Part shown: positions 1 to 8,817 of the stretch, piece after piece
Numbering within the stretch: the stretch's first letter is position 1
Layout: the number at the start of each line of letters is the position of its first letter
Position numbers and translations under genes: made by a program
The notes under the pieces: generated by a model
Database searches by the model: none
Told to the model about the DNA's origin: nothing
The model's input: only the letters and a program-made list of their open reading frames with translations
Assembly (NCBI RefSeq): GCF_004761865.1
Contig: NZ_SJDM01000021.1
Location: 1 to 57,652 of the forward strand
Length of the DNA: 57,652 nucleotides
Source of the DNA: Crenalkalicoccus roseus
GTDB lineage: Bacteria; Pseudomonadota; Alphaproteobacteria; Acetobacterales; Acetobacteraceae
Direction: 5' to 3'

Positions 1-20
1 GGTTTGTCCACGCGGCTTAG
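1..20 (+). CDS. Possible 3' tail of an upstream gene (partial)
   Basis: If a plus-strand gene enters from the left, it would end FVHAA followed by TAG at 18-20. The only support is analogy. The sequence from that TAG (TAGAGCCGTTTCCAC) closely matches what follows the TAG stops of the genes ending at 38256 and 28746 on the minus strand, so this TAG may also be a gene's stop. With six codons visible, neither frame nor product can be confirmed. Confidence 0.22.
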
Positions 21-147
21 AGCCGTTTCCACTCGGCTGCAAATGCGGAAGCGGCTCTAGTCCATTGTTTTTGGAGCAGAGTCACGCTCCCGGCCGTTTC
101 CGGCCGCCCGCGATCTGCTCCAGGGCGGATCCCGTTCAGGCCCCTGC
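18..147. repeat. Intergenic repeat block A, with hairpin
   Basis: No gene is seen between the left edge and proC. Positions 18-30 and 47-59 form an inverted repeat with 13-base arms (TAGAGCCGTTTCC against GGAAGCGGCTCTA, one G-T pair) and a 16-base loop, a plausible terminator. Positions 47-93 align with 24715-24761. Positions 115-147 match, in inverse orientation to the plus-strand copy, the element at 50785-50825 (shared CGGATCCCGTTCAG). This is one copy of the dispersed family described in the findings. Confidence 0.55.
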
Positions 148-297
148 TGCGGGGCGGCGCGCGGAGGGCCGGAAGCGGCGGGGCGCGCGACCCTGGCCCC
201 AGGGGGATGGGCTGGAGCGGCTTCCGCCCCGCCTCTGCGCATGGCAGCGGCCCCGGCGCCTTGTCCGCCAAGGGGGAAGGCGCGCTTCCGGCCGGCC

Positions 298-1113
298 CTA
301 CCCCGCCAGTTCGCGCGAGCGCTCCGTCGCCGCGGCGATGGCGCGCGACATCAGCGCCGGCCAGGCCTCCGGCGCCATGAGCACGGCGAGCGCCCGCTCG
401 GTCGTGCCCTTGGGGCTGGTGACGGCGCGGCGGAGGCTCGCCGCGTCCTCCGCGCTCGCCGCGAGCAGCGCGCCCGAGCCGGCGACGGTGGCGCGCGCCA
501 TGCGGCGGGCGAGGTCGGGCGGCAGGCCCTGCTCGACCGCCGCCTGCTCCAGCACCTCGGCGAGCAGGAAGACATAGGCCGGGCCACCGCCGGAGACGGC
601 GGTGACCGGATCGAGCATCCCCTCCTGCTCCACCCAGGCGACCTCTCCCACAGCGGCGAGCAGCCGGTCGGCGAGGTCGCGCTGCGCCGCCGTCACGCCG
701 GGGCCGGCGAAGGCGACGGTGAAGCCCTGGCGCACCGCCGCCGGGGTGTTCGGCATCGCCCGCACCACCGCCGCCCCGGCGCCGAGCAGGGCGCGCATCC
801 CGGCGATGGTGCGGCCGGCCATGATCGAGAGGAACACCGTCTCCGGCCCGGCGAGGCGGGCATAGGCCGGAAGGGCGGCGCCCGCCTCCTGTGGCTTGAT
901 GGCGAGAATCACCGCCGCGGGGCGAAGGTCGGCCGGGACCTGCGCGGCCTCCGCCACCACGGTGGCGCGGCCGGCGAAGCGCGCGGCGGCTTCCGGGTTC
1001 GGCTCCACCACCACGGCGCGGCGCAGGCCCTGCTCCAGCCAGCCGGTGAGCATCGCACCCCCCATCTTCCCGCAGCCGACCAGCAGCAGCGGGGGCAAGG
1101 ACCCCTCGGCCAT
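298..1113 (-). CDS. proC: Pyrroline-5-carboxylate reductase
   Basis: This enzyme catalyses the last step of proline synthesis, NAD(P)H-dependent reduction of 1-pyrroline-5-carboxylate to proline, in the cytoplasm. The 271-residue product has the usual length. It opens with a Rossmann dinucleotide-binding motif (LLVGCGKMGGAM) and continues with the family segments MPNTPAAVRQG and SGGGPAYVFLLAE. The C-terminal helical region carries TSPKGTTERAL, typical of the dimerisation and substrate-binding domain. A YbjN-family gene lies 39 bases upstream on the same strand, and this pair is commonly seen together in alphaproteobacteria. The stop is TAG followed by GGCCGGCC, possibly part of the repeat family seen elsewhere. 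Identification is firm. Confidence 0.96.
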   Translation of the reverse strand: MAEGSLPPLLLVGCGKMGGAMLTGWLEQGLRRAVVVEPNPEAAARFAGRATVVAEAAQVPADLRPAAVILAIKPQEAGAALPAYARLAGPETVFLSIMAGRTIAGMRALLGAGAAVVRAMPNTPAAVRQGFTVAFAGPGVTAAQRDLADRLLAAVGEVAWVEQEGMLDPVTAVSGGGPAYVFLLAEVLEQAAVEQGLPPDLARRMARATVAGSGALLAASAEDAASLRRAVTSPKGTTERALAVLMAPEAWPALMSRAIAAATERSRELAG

Positions 1114-1152
1114 CGCGCTCCTCCTCCCGTGCCCGGACGCGGCGCCCGCCCC

Positions 1153-1656
1153 TCAGGCCTCGCCGAGGCAGTCGAGCATGGCCGCGGCCAGGGCGTCCGC
1201 GGGGGTCTTGCCGCCCCAGAGGACGAATTGGAAGGCGGGGAAGAAGCGCTCGCACTCGGCGATCGCGATGTCCACCATGTCCTCGAGCGATTCCGCGGAG
1301 GCGCCGGGCGCGCCCCGCAGCAGGACGGAGTGGCGGAACACCGGCACCCCATCCTCGCTTTCCAGGCCGAAATGGCCGATCCAGAGCTTCTCGTTGGCGA
1401 GCGCCAGCAGCTCGTACAGCCGCTCGCGCCGCTCCGCCGGCACCTTCAGGTCGAAGGCGCAGGAGAAGTGCATGGCGCTGACCTCCGGCGACCAGGAGAA
1501 GAAGAGGCCGTAGTCGCACCACTTGCCCGGCGCCTCGGCCGCCATCTCGCTCTCCGAGCGGCGCTCGAAGGCCCACTCGTTGGCGGTGACGATCTGTTCG
1601 AGGACGTCGAGGGGGTTCGTCGAACGCTCGCGGTCGGTGGCCAGATAGCCGGACAT
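1153..1656 (-). CDS. YbjN domain-containing protein
   Basis: This is a 167-residue soluble protein of the YbjN family, whose fold resembles type III secretion chaperones. Its biochemical role is not established; E. coli YbjN is linked to motility and stress phenotypes. Visible family features are the early DVLEQIVTANEW segment, the central LYELLALANEKLWIGHF segment and the C-terminal FQFVLWGGK segment. I chose the ATG at 1656 because AGGAGGT precedes it at good spacing. An open frame extends 25 codons further upstream but is arginine- and proline-rich and lacks a better ribosome site. It probably shares a transcript with proC. Confidence 0.85.
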   Translation of the reverse strand: MSGYLATDRERSTNPLDVLEQIVTANEWAFERRSESEMAAEAPGKWCDYGLFFSWSPEVSAMHFSCAFDLKVPAERRERLYELLALANEKLWIGHFGLESEDGVPVFRHSVLLRGAPGASAESLEDMVDIAIAECERFFPAFQFVLWGGKTPADALAAAMLDCLGEA

Positions 1657-1830
1657 CGCGGCACCTCCTCTTCCCGTTCGGGGCCGAAGGGAACCCGGCG
1701 CCGAAGTCTTGGGTGAATCGGTGCCGGGCACCCACCATCCTTAGACTACGCAGCTGCGAAACGCCACCACAAGAGCTGCGGTTGCGCGGCCGGCGGGGCT
1801 TCTCGCGCGATCGTCGGGAGGGGGGCAGGC

Positions 1831-2592
1831 TCACCCCCCGCCCGCCAGGGCGCGCAGCGCCAGCAGCAGGTTGCGCAGCGCCAGCAGCGAGACCACCACC
1901 GCCACGATCACCATCAGCGGCCGGTCGGGCACGCGCTTCGCCACCAGCGCCGCGAAGGGTGCGGCCAGCACGCCCCCCAGCACCAGCCCGGCGATGATCG
2001 GCCAGAGGGAGAGACCGATGGTGGCGACGAAGGCGGCCGAGATCGCCACCGTGACGAAGAACTCGGCGAGGTTGGCCGAGCCGATCGCCTCCCGCGGCAC
2101 GCTGCCCTGGCCGATCAGGGTGGAGGTGACGATCGCCCCCCAGCCGCCGCCCCCGGCCGCGTCCAGCGCCCCACCGCAGAAGCCGAGCAGCGCCACCCGC
2201 CAGGGGCGCGGCACCGCCGGCGCCCGCGGCCGCAGCGCCTTGGCCAGGATCACCCCGCCGAGCACCAGCAGGTAGAGGCTGACGAAGACCCGCACCGGAC
2301 CGATCGGCGCCCCCACCAGCAGGAAGGCGCCGAGCACCCCGCCCAGCATCCCCGGCAGCGCCAAGCGCAGCACCAGGTCGCGCCGGACATTGCCGACGCA
2401 CCAGTGGGCGAGGCCGGAGGCGCCGGTGGTGAACACCTCCGCCGCGTGGATGCTGGCGCTCGCCGCCGCGGGCGCGACCCCGAGGGTGAGCAGCACGCTG
2501 GCCGCCGAGAGGCCGTAGGCCATGCCGATGGCGCCGTCGATCATCTGCGCCGCGAAGCCGACGGCGGCGAACACGATCACGTCCTCGACCAT
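1831..2592 (-). CDS. TauE/SafE-family membrane permease
   Basis: This is an integral membrane protein of 253 residues with about seven to eight hydrophobic segments, assigned to the sulfite exporter TauE/SafE family (members move sulfite, sulfoacetate and other organic anions). The two repeated halves show family motifs: an early GFAAQMIDGAIGMAYG stretch, a later ALLGFCGGALDAAGGGGWG stretch and a GSANLAEFF segment. The substrate cannot be read from sequence. I start at the ATG at 2592, where the membrane sequence begins; the further open frame upstream is low-complexity Pro/Arg and only weakly start-like. The ribosome site is weak. The gene is divergent from the PLP-enzyme gene that follows. 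Confidence 0.88.
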   Translation of the reverse strand: MVEDVIVFAAVGFAAQMIDGAIGMAYGLSAASVLLTLGVAPAAASASIHAAEVFTTGASGLAHWCVGNVRRDLVLRLALPGMLGGVLGAFLLVGAPIGPVRVFVSLYLLVLGGVILAKALRPRAPAVPRPWRVALLGFCGGALDAAGGGGWGAIVTSTLIGQGSVPREAIGSANLAEFFVTVAISAAFVATIGLSLWPIIAGLVLGGVLAAPFAALVAKRVPDRPLMVIVAVVVSLLALRNLLLALRALAGGG

Positions 2593-2750
2593 GGCGCGTC
2601 CCCGCTGCCGCCCCGGCCCGGGGAGGCGCCGTGGCCGGGGCGCCGGAGATGGGGAGCCGCGGGCCCGCCCGACAGAGGGGCGCCGAAGCGGCTGCCCCGC
2701 CCCGCCCCGCCATGCCAGCATGGGGCCGCAGGACACGGGAGGAGAGCCGG

Positions 2751-3992
2751 ATGCACCGCATCCCCGCGCAGGGCAGGCCCTGGGAGGCGCTGAAGCAGGA
2801 ATTGGAGGCCGCCAAGGCCGGCGACTACGCCTGGCGCCGCGGCCGCCTCGCCGTCTACGTCTACTACCTGGACGAGGCGCTGAGCCGGGTGCAGCAGGAG
2901 GCCTACGCCGCCTACTGGACCGAGAACAACCTCGGCCAGCGCGCCTTCCCCAGCCTGAAGCGGCTGGAGGAGGAGGTGGTCGGCATGGGCCTCTCGCTGA
3001 TGGCCGCGCCGGAGGGGGCGGGGGGCACCTTCACCTCCGGCGGCTCGGAGAGCATCTTCCTCAGCCTGCTCGCGGCCAGGGAGCGGGCGCGGGAGGAGCG
3101 CGGCATCGCCGGCGGCAACGTGGTGATGCCGAACAGCGCCCACCTCACCTTCGACCGGGCCTGCTGGTATCTCGGCCTGGAGCCGCGGCGCGTCCCGGTC
3201 GGGGCGGCGTTCCGCGCCGACCCGGCGGCGATGGAGGCGGCGATGGACGGGCGCACCATCGCCCTCGTCGGCTCCGCCCCCTGCTACCCCTTCGGCGTCT
3301 TCGACCCCATCGCCGATCTCGGCCGCATCGCGCGGGCGCGCGGGCTGTGGCTGCACGTGGACGCCTGCGTCGGCGGCTTCCTCTCTCCCTTCGCGGCCAA
3401 GCTCGGCCACGAGATCCCGGAGTGGGACTTCCGCGTGCCGGGGGTGACGGCGATCTCGGCCGACATCCACAAGCACGGCATGGCGCCGAAGGGCGCCTCG
3501 CTGCTGCTGGTGCGGGAGGAGGGGCTGCGGCGCTTCCACCGCTTCGAGAGCCGCGCCTGGCAGCGCGGGCCCTACGCCGCCTACACCACCCAGGGCACGC
3601 GGCCGGGGGGCGCGGTCGCGGCCGCCTGGGCGGTGATGCACTACCTCGGCGAGGCGGGCTACCTCGACTGCGCCCGCCGCATCATGGAGGCGAAGGCGGC
3701 GCTGGTGGCGGGGATCGAGGCGATCCCGGGGCTCGAGGTGCTGCGGCCCTCCGAACTCTCCCTCTTCGTCTACCGCGCGACCGACCCGGCGCTCGACATC
3801 GCGCGGGTGGCGGCGGCGCTGGACCGGCGCGGCTGGCTGCCGGGGCGGCAGCAGGAGCCGGACGGGATGCATCTGCATCTCAACCCGGTGCACCGGGGGG
3901 TGGAGGCGGACTACCTCGCCGATTTGCGCGCAGCGGTCGAGGAGGCGCGGCGGGGGGCGGTGGAGCGGATGGCGGCGGGGCGGACCTACTGA
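2751..3992 (+). CDS. PLP-dependent decarboxylase / sphingosine-phosphate-lyase-like enzyme
   Basis: This is a fold-type I PLP enzyme of 413 residues in the group II decarboxylase/aminotransferase superfamily. The Schiff-base lysine is Lys241 in SADIHKHGMAPKG. That context resembles sphingosine-1-phosphate lyase-like proteins more than glutamate decarboxylase. Upstream lie the cofactor-binding stretch TSGGSESIFLSLLAAR and the aspartate motif WLHVDACVGGF. It probably cleaves or decarboxylates an amino compound; the substrate is unknown, and databases often label such proteins aspartate aminotransferase family. The ATG at 2751 is preceded by GGGAGGAGAG. Neighbours do not indicate a pathway. Confidence 0.85.
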   Translation: MHRIPAQGRPWEALKQELEAAKAGDYAWRRGRLAVYVYYLDEALSRVQQEAYAAYWTENNLGQRAFPSLKRLEEEVVGMGLSLMAAPEGAGGTFTSGGSESIFLSLLAARERAREERGIAGGNVVMPNSAHLTFDRACWYLGLEPRRVPVGAAFRADPAAMEAAMDGRTIALVGSAPCYPFGVFDPIADLGRIARARGLWLHVDACVGGFLSPFAAKLGHEIPEWDFRVPGVTAISADIHKHGMAPKGASLLLVREEGLRRFHRFESRAWQRGPYAAYTTQGTRPGGAVAAAWAVMHYLGEAGYLDCARRIMEAKAALVAGIEAIPGLEVLRPSELSLFVYRATDPALDIARVAAALDRRGWLPGRQQEPDGMHLHLNPVHRGVEADYLADLRAAVEEARRGAVERMAAGRTY

Positions 3993-4065
3993 GGCCTGGC
4001 GCCGAGGCTTCCCCGCAGCCGCCATCGCGGGCAGGGTGCGCGACCCGGGCCCCCAGGACCACCGC

Positions 4066-4719
4066 ATGCTGACGATCTACGGCGTCTACCGCTCCCGCGC
4101 CTCGCGCAACATCTGGCTGGCCGAGGAGATCGGCCTGCCCTACCGCCTGGTGCCGGTGATCCAAGCCTATCGCCTGCCCGATCCGGACGCGCCGGACGCC
4201 CCGCTGCACACCCGCTCCGCCGAGTTCCTGCGGATCAACCCCAACGGCCACGTGCCGGCCATGGTGGATGGCGAGCTGGTGCTGCACGAATCCCTGGCCA
4301 TCAACCTCTACCTGGCGAAGCGCTATGGCGGCGCGCTCGGGCCGGCCGATGTCGCGGAGGACGGGCTGATGACCATGTGGTCGTTCTGGGCGGCGACGGA
4401 GGCCGAGCCGCACGCGCTGGAAGTGCTCACCCACCGCGCCGCGAGGCCGCCTGCGGAGCGGGACCCGGCGGCGGCGGCGGCGGCGGTCGCGGCGCTGCGC
4501 GCGCCCTTCGCGGTGCTGGACCGGGCGCTGGCGGGAAAGGACCACCTTGTCGGCGGACGCTTCACCGTGGCCGACATCAACGTTGCGGAGGTGCTCCGCT
4601 TCGCCCTGCCGGCGCCGGAGCTGTTCGAGGCGGTGCCGAACGTGCGGCGGTGGCTGGCTGCCTGCCACGCCCGGCTCGCCTTCCGCGGCATGATGGCGAA
4701 GCGCGAGCAGGAGGCCTGA
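4066..4719 (+). CDS. Glutathione S-transferase family protein
   Basis: This 217-residue cytosolic protein has a thioredoxin-like N-terminal domain (TIYGVYRSRASRNIWLAEE, then INPNGHVPAMVDG and the ESLAINLYLAKRYG segment that contacts glutathione). A helical C-terminal domain with FTVADINVAEVL, the usual N-capping box motif, follows. It probably conjugates or reduces electrophiles with glutathione; the substrate is not predictable. The likely catalytic position near residue 9-12 is Ser rather than Cys. The ATG at 4066 is chosen because the fold begins there; the preceding ten in-frame codons add nothing. It lies 73 bases after the PLP-enzyme gene and may share its transcript. Confidence 0.88.
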   Translation: MLTIYGVYRSRASRNIWLAEEIGLPYRLVPVIQAYRLPDPDAPDAPLHTRSAEFLRINPNGHVPAMVDGELVLHESLAINLYLAKRYGGALGPADVAEDGLMTMWSFWAATEAEPHALEVLTHRAARPPAERDPAAAAAAVAALRAPFAVLDRALAGKDHLVGGRFTVADINVAEVLRFALPAPELFEAVPNVRRWLAACHARLAFRGMMAKREQEA

Positions 4720-4778
4720 CCGCCGGGGCACGCCCCGCCCCTCGCCCCCGGGGCCGCCAGCGGCTAGCGTGCGGCGCC

Positions 4779-6188
4779 ATGCGCTACCTCTCCACCCGGG
4801 GCCAGGCCCCGCCCCGCGACTTCGAAGGCGTCCTGCTCGCCGGCCTCGCCGAGGATGGCGGCCTGTTCGTGCCGGAGGCCTGGCCCGAACTCTCCGCCGG
4901 GGAGTGGCGGGCGCTGCGCGGCCTGCCCTATGCGGAGCTGGCGGCGCGGCTCATCCATCGTTTCACGGGGAACACGCTCTCCCTCGAGGCGCTGCGCGCC
5001 ATGGCGGAGGGCGCCTACGGGGGCTTCGGCCACCCCGCCGTGGCGCCGCTGGTCCAGCTCGACCATCGCCGCTTCGTCCTGGAGCTGTTCCACGGCCCCA
5101 CCCTCGCCTTCAAGGACATGGCGCTGCAGCTTCTCGGCCGCCTGTTCGACCAGGTGCTGGAAAGGCGCGGCGAGCGCATCACCATCGTCGGCGCCACCTC
5201 GGGCGATACCGGCTCGGCCGCCATCGAGGCCTGCCGCGACCGGGCGGCGGTGGACATCGTCATCCTCCACCCGCTCGGGCGCACCTCGGAGGTGCAGCGG
5301 CGGCAGATGACCACGGTGCTCTCGCCCAACGTGCGCAACATCGCCATCGAGGGCGACTTCGACACCTGCCAGGACCTGGTGAAGGCGATGTTCAACGACG
5401 CGCCCTTCCGCGCCGAGATGCGCCTCGCCGCCGTCAACTCCATCAACTGGGCGCGGATCGCGGCGCAGATCCCCTACTACGCCGCCGCGGCGCTGGCGCT
5501 CGGCGCGCCGGACCGGCCGGTCGCCTTCAGCGTGCCGACGGGAAATTTCGGCAACGTGCTGGCCGCCTGGGCGGTGCGGCGGATGGGGCTGCCCGTCGCG
5601 CGGCTGATCGTCGGGTCCAACCGCAACGACATCCTGGCCCGCTTTCTCGCCGCCAACGACATGAGCGCGCGGCCGGTCGAGCCTTCCCTCTCGCCGAGCA
5701 TGGACATCCAGGTCAGCTCGAATTTCGAGCGCCTGCTGTTCGAGCTGCTCGGCCGCGACGGCGCCGCCACCGCCGCGGCGATGCGCCGCTTCCGCGCGGA
5801 GGGACGGATGCCGGTGCCGGACGCCGCCTGGCGCGAGGCCACCGCCCTGTTCCGCGGCTTCACCCTGGACGACGAGGGGACGCTCGCCGAGATCCGCCGC
5901 CTGTGGGAGCGCGCCGGCTACCTCGCCGACCCGCACACCGCCATCGGCACCGCCGCCGCCCGCGCCCTGGCGCCCGAGGACCCCGCCATCCCCGTGGTGG
6001 CCGCCGCCACCGCCCACCCGGCCAAGTTCCCCGAGGCGGTGGAGCGGGCCACGGGCCGCCGCCCCCCTCTGCCGCCGCGCCTCGCCGACCTATATGAGCG
6101 CGAGGAGCGGTTCGAGGTCCTGCCGCCGGATCTCGGCCGGATCGAAACCGCCGTCCGTTCCCATGCCCGCCGCAACCGCGCGGCCTGA
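4779..6188 (+). CDS. thrC: Threonine synthase
   Basis: Threonine synthase converts O-phosphohomoserine to threonine and phosphate with PLP, ending threonine synthesis. The 469-residue product has the long bacterial form. The N-terminus MRYLSTRGQAPPRDFEGVLL is typical, and the PLP lysine is Lys112 in GPTLAFKDMALQ. The phosphate-binding loop region GATSGDTGSAAIE and the conserved SVPTGNFGNVLA are present. The start at 4779 fits the family N-terminus; an open frame reaches far upstream but belongs to a shadow frame over the GST gene. The M16 peptidase gene follows after 22 bases, a common alphaproteobacterial arrangement, so the two are probably co-transcribed. Confidence 0.97.
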   Translation: MRYLSTRGQAPPRDFEGVLLAGLAEDGGLFVPEAWPELSAGEWRALRGLPYAELAARLIHRFTGNTLSLEALRAMAEGAYGGFGHPAVAPLVQLDHRRFVLELFHGPTLAFKDMALQLLGRLFDQVLERRGERITIVGATSGDTGSAAIEACRDRAAVDIVILHPLGRTSEVQRRQMTTVLSPNVRNIAIEGDFDTCQDLVKAMFNDAPFRAEMRLAAVNSINWARIAAQIPYYAAAALALGAPDRPVAFSVPTGNFGNVLAAWAVRRMGLPVARLIVGSNRNDILARFLAANDMSARPVEPSLSPSMDIQVSSNFERLLFELLGRDGAATAAAMRRFRAEGRMPVPDAAWREATALFRGFTLDDEGTLAEIRRLWERAGYLADPHTAIGTAAARALAPEDPAIPVVAAATAHPAKFPEAVERATGRRPPLPPRLADLYEREERFEVLPPDLGRIETAVRSHARRNRAA

Positions 6189-6210
6189 AACCCGGGAATC
6201 CGAGCACCGC

Positions 6211-7476
6211 ATGTCCGACGCCGTCCGCCTCACGCGCCTGCCCAACGGCCTGACCGTGGTCTCCGAGACCATGCCGCGCGTGGAGACCGTCTCCTTCGGC
6301 GCCTACGTCGCCGCCGGCACGCGCCACGAGGACGCGGCCGAGAACGGCGTGTCCCACTTCCTCGAGCACATGGCCTTCAAGGGCACGGAGCGGCGCGACG
6401 CTGCCGCCATCGCCCGCGAGATCGAGAACGTGGGCGGGCACCTCAACGCCTACACGGCGCGCGAGAACACCGCCTACTACTGCAAGGTGCTGAAGGAGGA
6501 CCTGCCGCTGGCCGCCGACATCATCGGCGACATCCTGACGCATTCCACCTTCGTGCCCGAGGAGCTGGAGCGCGAGCGGGGGGTGATCCTGCAGGAGATC
6601 GGCCAGGCCAACGACACGCCTGACGACGTCATCTTCGACCATTTCCAGGCCACCGCCTTCCTCAACCAGCCGATGGGCCGCCCGACGCTGGGCACCGAGG
6701 AGGTGATCCGGCGGATGGAGCGCGGCGCGCTCACCGGCTACATGCGCCGCCACTACGGGCCGGAGCGCATGGTGGTCGCCGCCGCCGGCGCCGTGGAGCA
6801 CGAGGCGCTGCTCGAGCTGGTGCGCCGCCACTTCGCCGACCTGCCCCAGGTGAGCCCGCCGCCGCCCGAGCCCGCCCGCTATGTGGGCGGGGAGTTCCGG
6901 GAGATGCGCGACCTCGACCAAGTGCACATCGTCCTCGGCTTCCCCGGCGTCGCCTACCGGGATCCGCTGCACTACCCGATGCTGCTGCTCTCGACCCTGC
7001 TCGGCGGCGGCATGTCCTCCCGCCTGTTCCAGGAGATCCGGGAGAGGCGCGGCCTCGTCTATTCCATCTACTCCTACGCCCACCCCTTCGTGGATGGCGG
7101 CATCTTCGGCATCTACGCCGGCACCGGGGAGAAGGAGGCGGAGGAGCTGGTCCCGGTCACGCTTGAGGAGCTGCGCAAGGTGCAGCGCGACGTGACGCAG
7201 GAGGAGCTGGACCGCGCCAAGGCGCAGCTCCGCGCCTCGCTGCTGATGTCGCTCGAGAGCACCGGCAGCCGTGTCGAGCAGCTCGCCCGCCAGCTCCAGG
7301 TGCATGGCCGCGTCATCCCGGTGGAGGAGACCAAGGCGAGGATCGCCGCCGTCACCGTCGGGCAGGTGCAGGAGGCGGCCGCCCGCGCCTTCCGCGCCAA
7401 GCCGACGCTCGCCGTGCTCGGCCCCGCCACCAGAGTGCCCGCCCTGCCCGAGATCGCCGCGAGGCTTGCGGCATGA
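6211..7476 (+). CDS. M16 family zinc peptidase (mitochondrial processing peptidase-like)
   Basis: This is a 421-residue M16B metallopeptidase related to the beta subunit of mitochondrial processing peptidase. The inverted zinc motif HxxEH is His49-Phe-Leu-Glu52-His53 in SHFLEHMAFKGT. The third ligand is likely Glu129, 76 residues later in VILQEIG, as in MPP. ENVGGHLNAYTARENTAYY is the conserved downstream stretch. The C-terminal inactive-type half includes GGGMSSRLFQEIRERRGLVY. Such enzymes degrade or process peptides; the physiological substrate is unknown. There is no signal peptide from the ATG at 6211. The last codons overlap the pmbA start in an ATGA, implying translational coupling. Confidence 0.95.
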   Translation: MSDAVRLTRLPNGLTVVSETMPRVETVSFGAYVAAGTRHEDAAENGVSHFLEHMAFKGTERRDAAAIAREIENVGGHLNAYTARENTAYYCKVLKEDLPLAADIIGDILTHSTFVPEELERERGVILQEIGQANDTPDDVIFDHFQATAFLNQPMGRPTLGTEEVIRRMERGALTGYMRRHYGPERMVVAAAGAVEHEALLELVRRHFADLPQVSPPPPEPARYVGGEFREMRDLDQVHIVLGFPGVAYRDPLHYPMLLLSTLLGGGMSSRLFQEIRERRGLVYSIYSYAHPFVDGGIFGIYAGTGEKEAEELVPVTLEELRKVQRDVTQEELDRAKAQLRASLLMSLESTGSRVEQLARQLQVHGRVIPVEETKARIAAVTVGQVQEAAARAFRAKPTLAVLGPATRVPALPEIAARLAA

Positions 7477-8804
7477 GCGGCCGGCTCGACACCCTCGCCG
7501 CCCTGGTCGAGGCCGCCCGCAGGGCGGGGGCCGACGCCGCGGACGCGATGCTGGTCGCCGCCGCCTCGCTCTCCGTGCAGCGCCGCCTCGGCAAGATCGA
7601 GCAGCTCGAGCGCTCGGAGGAGTTCGGCCTCGGGCTGCGGGTCTTCGTCGGCCGCCGGCAGGCGATCGTCTCCTCCACCGACGCCTCCCCCGCCGGCTTC
7701 GCCGCGCTCGCCGAGCGCGCGGTGGCGATGGCGAGGGTGGTGCCGGAGGACCCCCATGCGGGCCTGCCGGAGGCCCCGGACGGGCTGGTCGCCGCCGATC
7801 TCGACCTCGCCGACACGGCCGAGCCCACGGCCGAGCAGCTCATCGCCCGCGCCGCCGAGGCGGAGGAGGCGGCACTGGCGGTCGCGGGCGTCACCAACTC
7901 CGAGGGCGCGGAGGCCGGCTGGTCGCGCGCCGAGATCGCGCTTGCCGCCAGCAACGGCTTCGCCGGCGCCTATCTCCGCACCAGCCACTCCGTCTCCGCC
8001 ACCGCGCTCGCCGGCCAGGGCACGGCGATGGAGCGGGATTACGACTACGCCACCGCCGTCCACCTGGCGGATCTCGAGGACGCCGCCACCATCGGCCGCC
8101 GCGCCGGGGAGCGGGCGGTGGCACGCCTCAACCCGCGCCGACCGCGGACGGCGAAGCTGCCGGTGGTCTATGACCCGCGCGTCGCCGCCTCGCTGCTCGG
8201 CCACCTGGCGGGGGCGATCAATGGCGCGGCGGTGGCGCGCGGCACCTCCTTCCTCAAGGACCGCATGGGCCAGCGCATCATGCCCGAGGGCGTGACGGTG
8301 CTCGACGACCCGACGCGGCGGCGGGGGCTCCGCTCCCGCCCCTTCGACGGGGAGGGGATGAAGGGGGAGCGGCGCGCCATCGTCGAGGACGGGGTGCTGA
8401 CCACCTGGATCCTCGACTGGCGCAGCGCCCGCCAGCTCGGCCTCGCCAGCACCGGCCATGCCAGCCGCAGCACCGGCGGCCCACCCGGGCCGGCACCGAC
8501 CAACCTCTGGCTGGCGGCCGGGAAGGTGACGCCGGCGGCGCTGATGGCCGACATCCGCGAGGGGCTCTACGTCACCGAGCTGATCGGCATGGGCGTGAAC
8601 GCCGTGACCGGCGACTACAGCCGCGGCGCCGCCGGCTTCATGATCCGCGACGGTGCCCTGGCCGAGCCGGTGAGCGAGATCACCATCGCCGGCAACCTGC
8701 GCGAGATGCTCGCCCACCTCACCCCGGCCGACGACCTGCAATTCCGCCGCGGTACCGACGCGCCGACCGTCAGGGTGGAGGGGATGACGCTGGCCGGGGC
8801 GTGA
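7473..8804 (+). CDS. pmbA: TldD/PmbA family metalloprotease subunit (TldE)
   Basis: PmbA/TldE pairs with TldD in a heterodimeric protease known to mature microcin B17 and to degrade CcdA in E. coli. The 443-residue product has the typical length. The N-terminal repetitive domain contains RRLGKIEQLERSEEFGLGLR. The C-terminal half carries GTSFLKDRMGQRI, RSRPFDGEGM and TGDYSRGAAGFMI, all family hallmarks. TldE is the non-catalytic partner and lacks the HExxxH zinc helix of TldD, and I see none here. tldD is not in the window. The start overlaps the M16 stop (ATGA), which links two proteolysis genes in one unit. The DUF2459 gene converges with only 13 bases between. Confidence 0.92.
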   Translation: MSGRLDTLAALVEAARRAGADAADAMLVAAASLSVQRRLGKIEQLERSEEFGLGLRVFVGRRQAIVSSTDASPAGFAALAERAVAMARVVPEDPHAGLPEAPDGLVAADLDLADTAEPTAEQLIARAAEAEEAALAVAGVTNSEGAEAGWSRAEIALAASNGFAGAYLRTSHSVSATALAGQGTAMERDYDYATAVHLADLEDAATIGRRAGERAVARLNPRRPRTAKLPVVYDPRVAASLLGHLAGAINGAAVARGTSFLKDRMGQRIMPEGVTVLDDPTRRRGLRSRPFDGEGMKGERRAIVEDGVLTTWILDWRSARQLGLASTGHASRSTGGPPGPAPTNLWLAAGKVTPAALMADIREGLYVTELIGMGVNAVTGDYSRGAAGFMIRDGALAEPVSEITIAGNLREMLAHLTPADDLQFRRGTDAPTVRVEGMTLAGA

Positions 8805-8817
8805 CCGCGCGCTCCCC

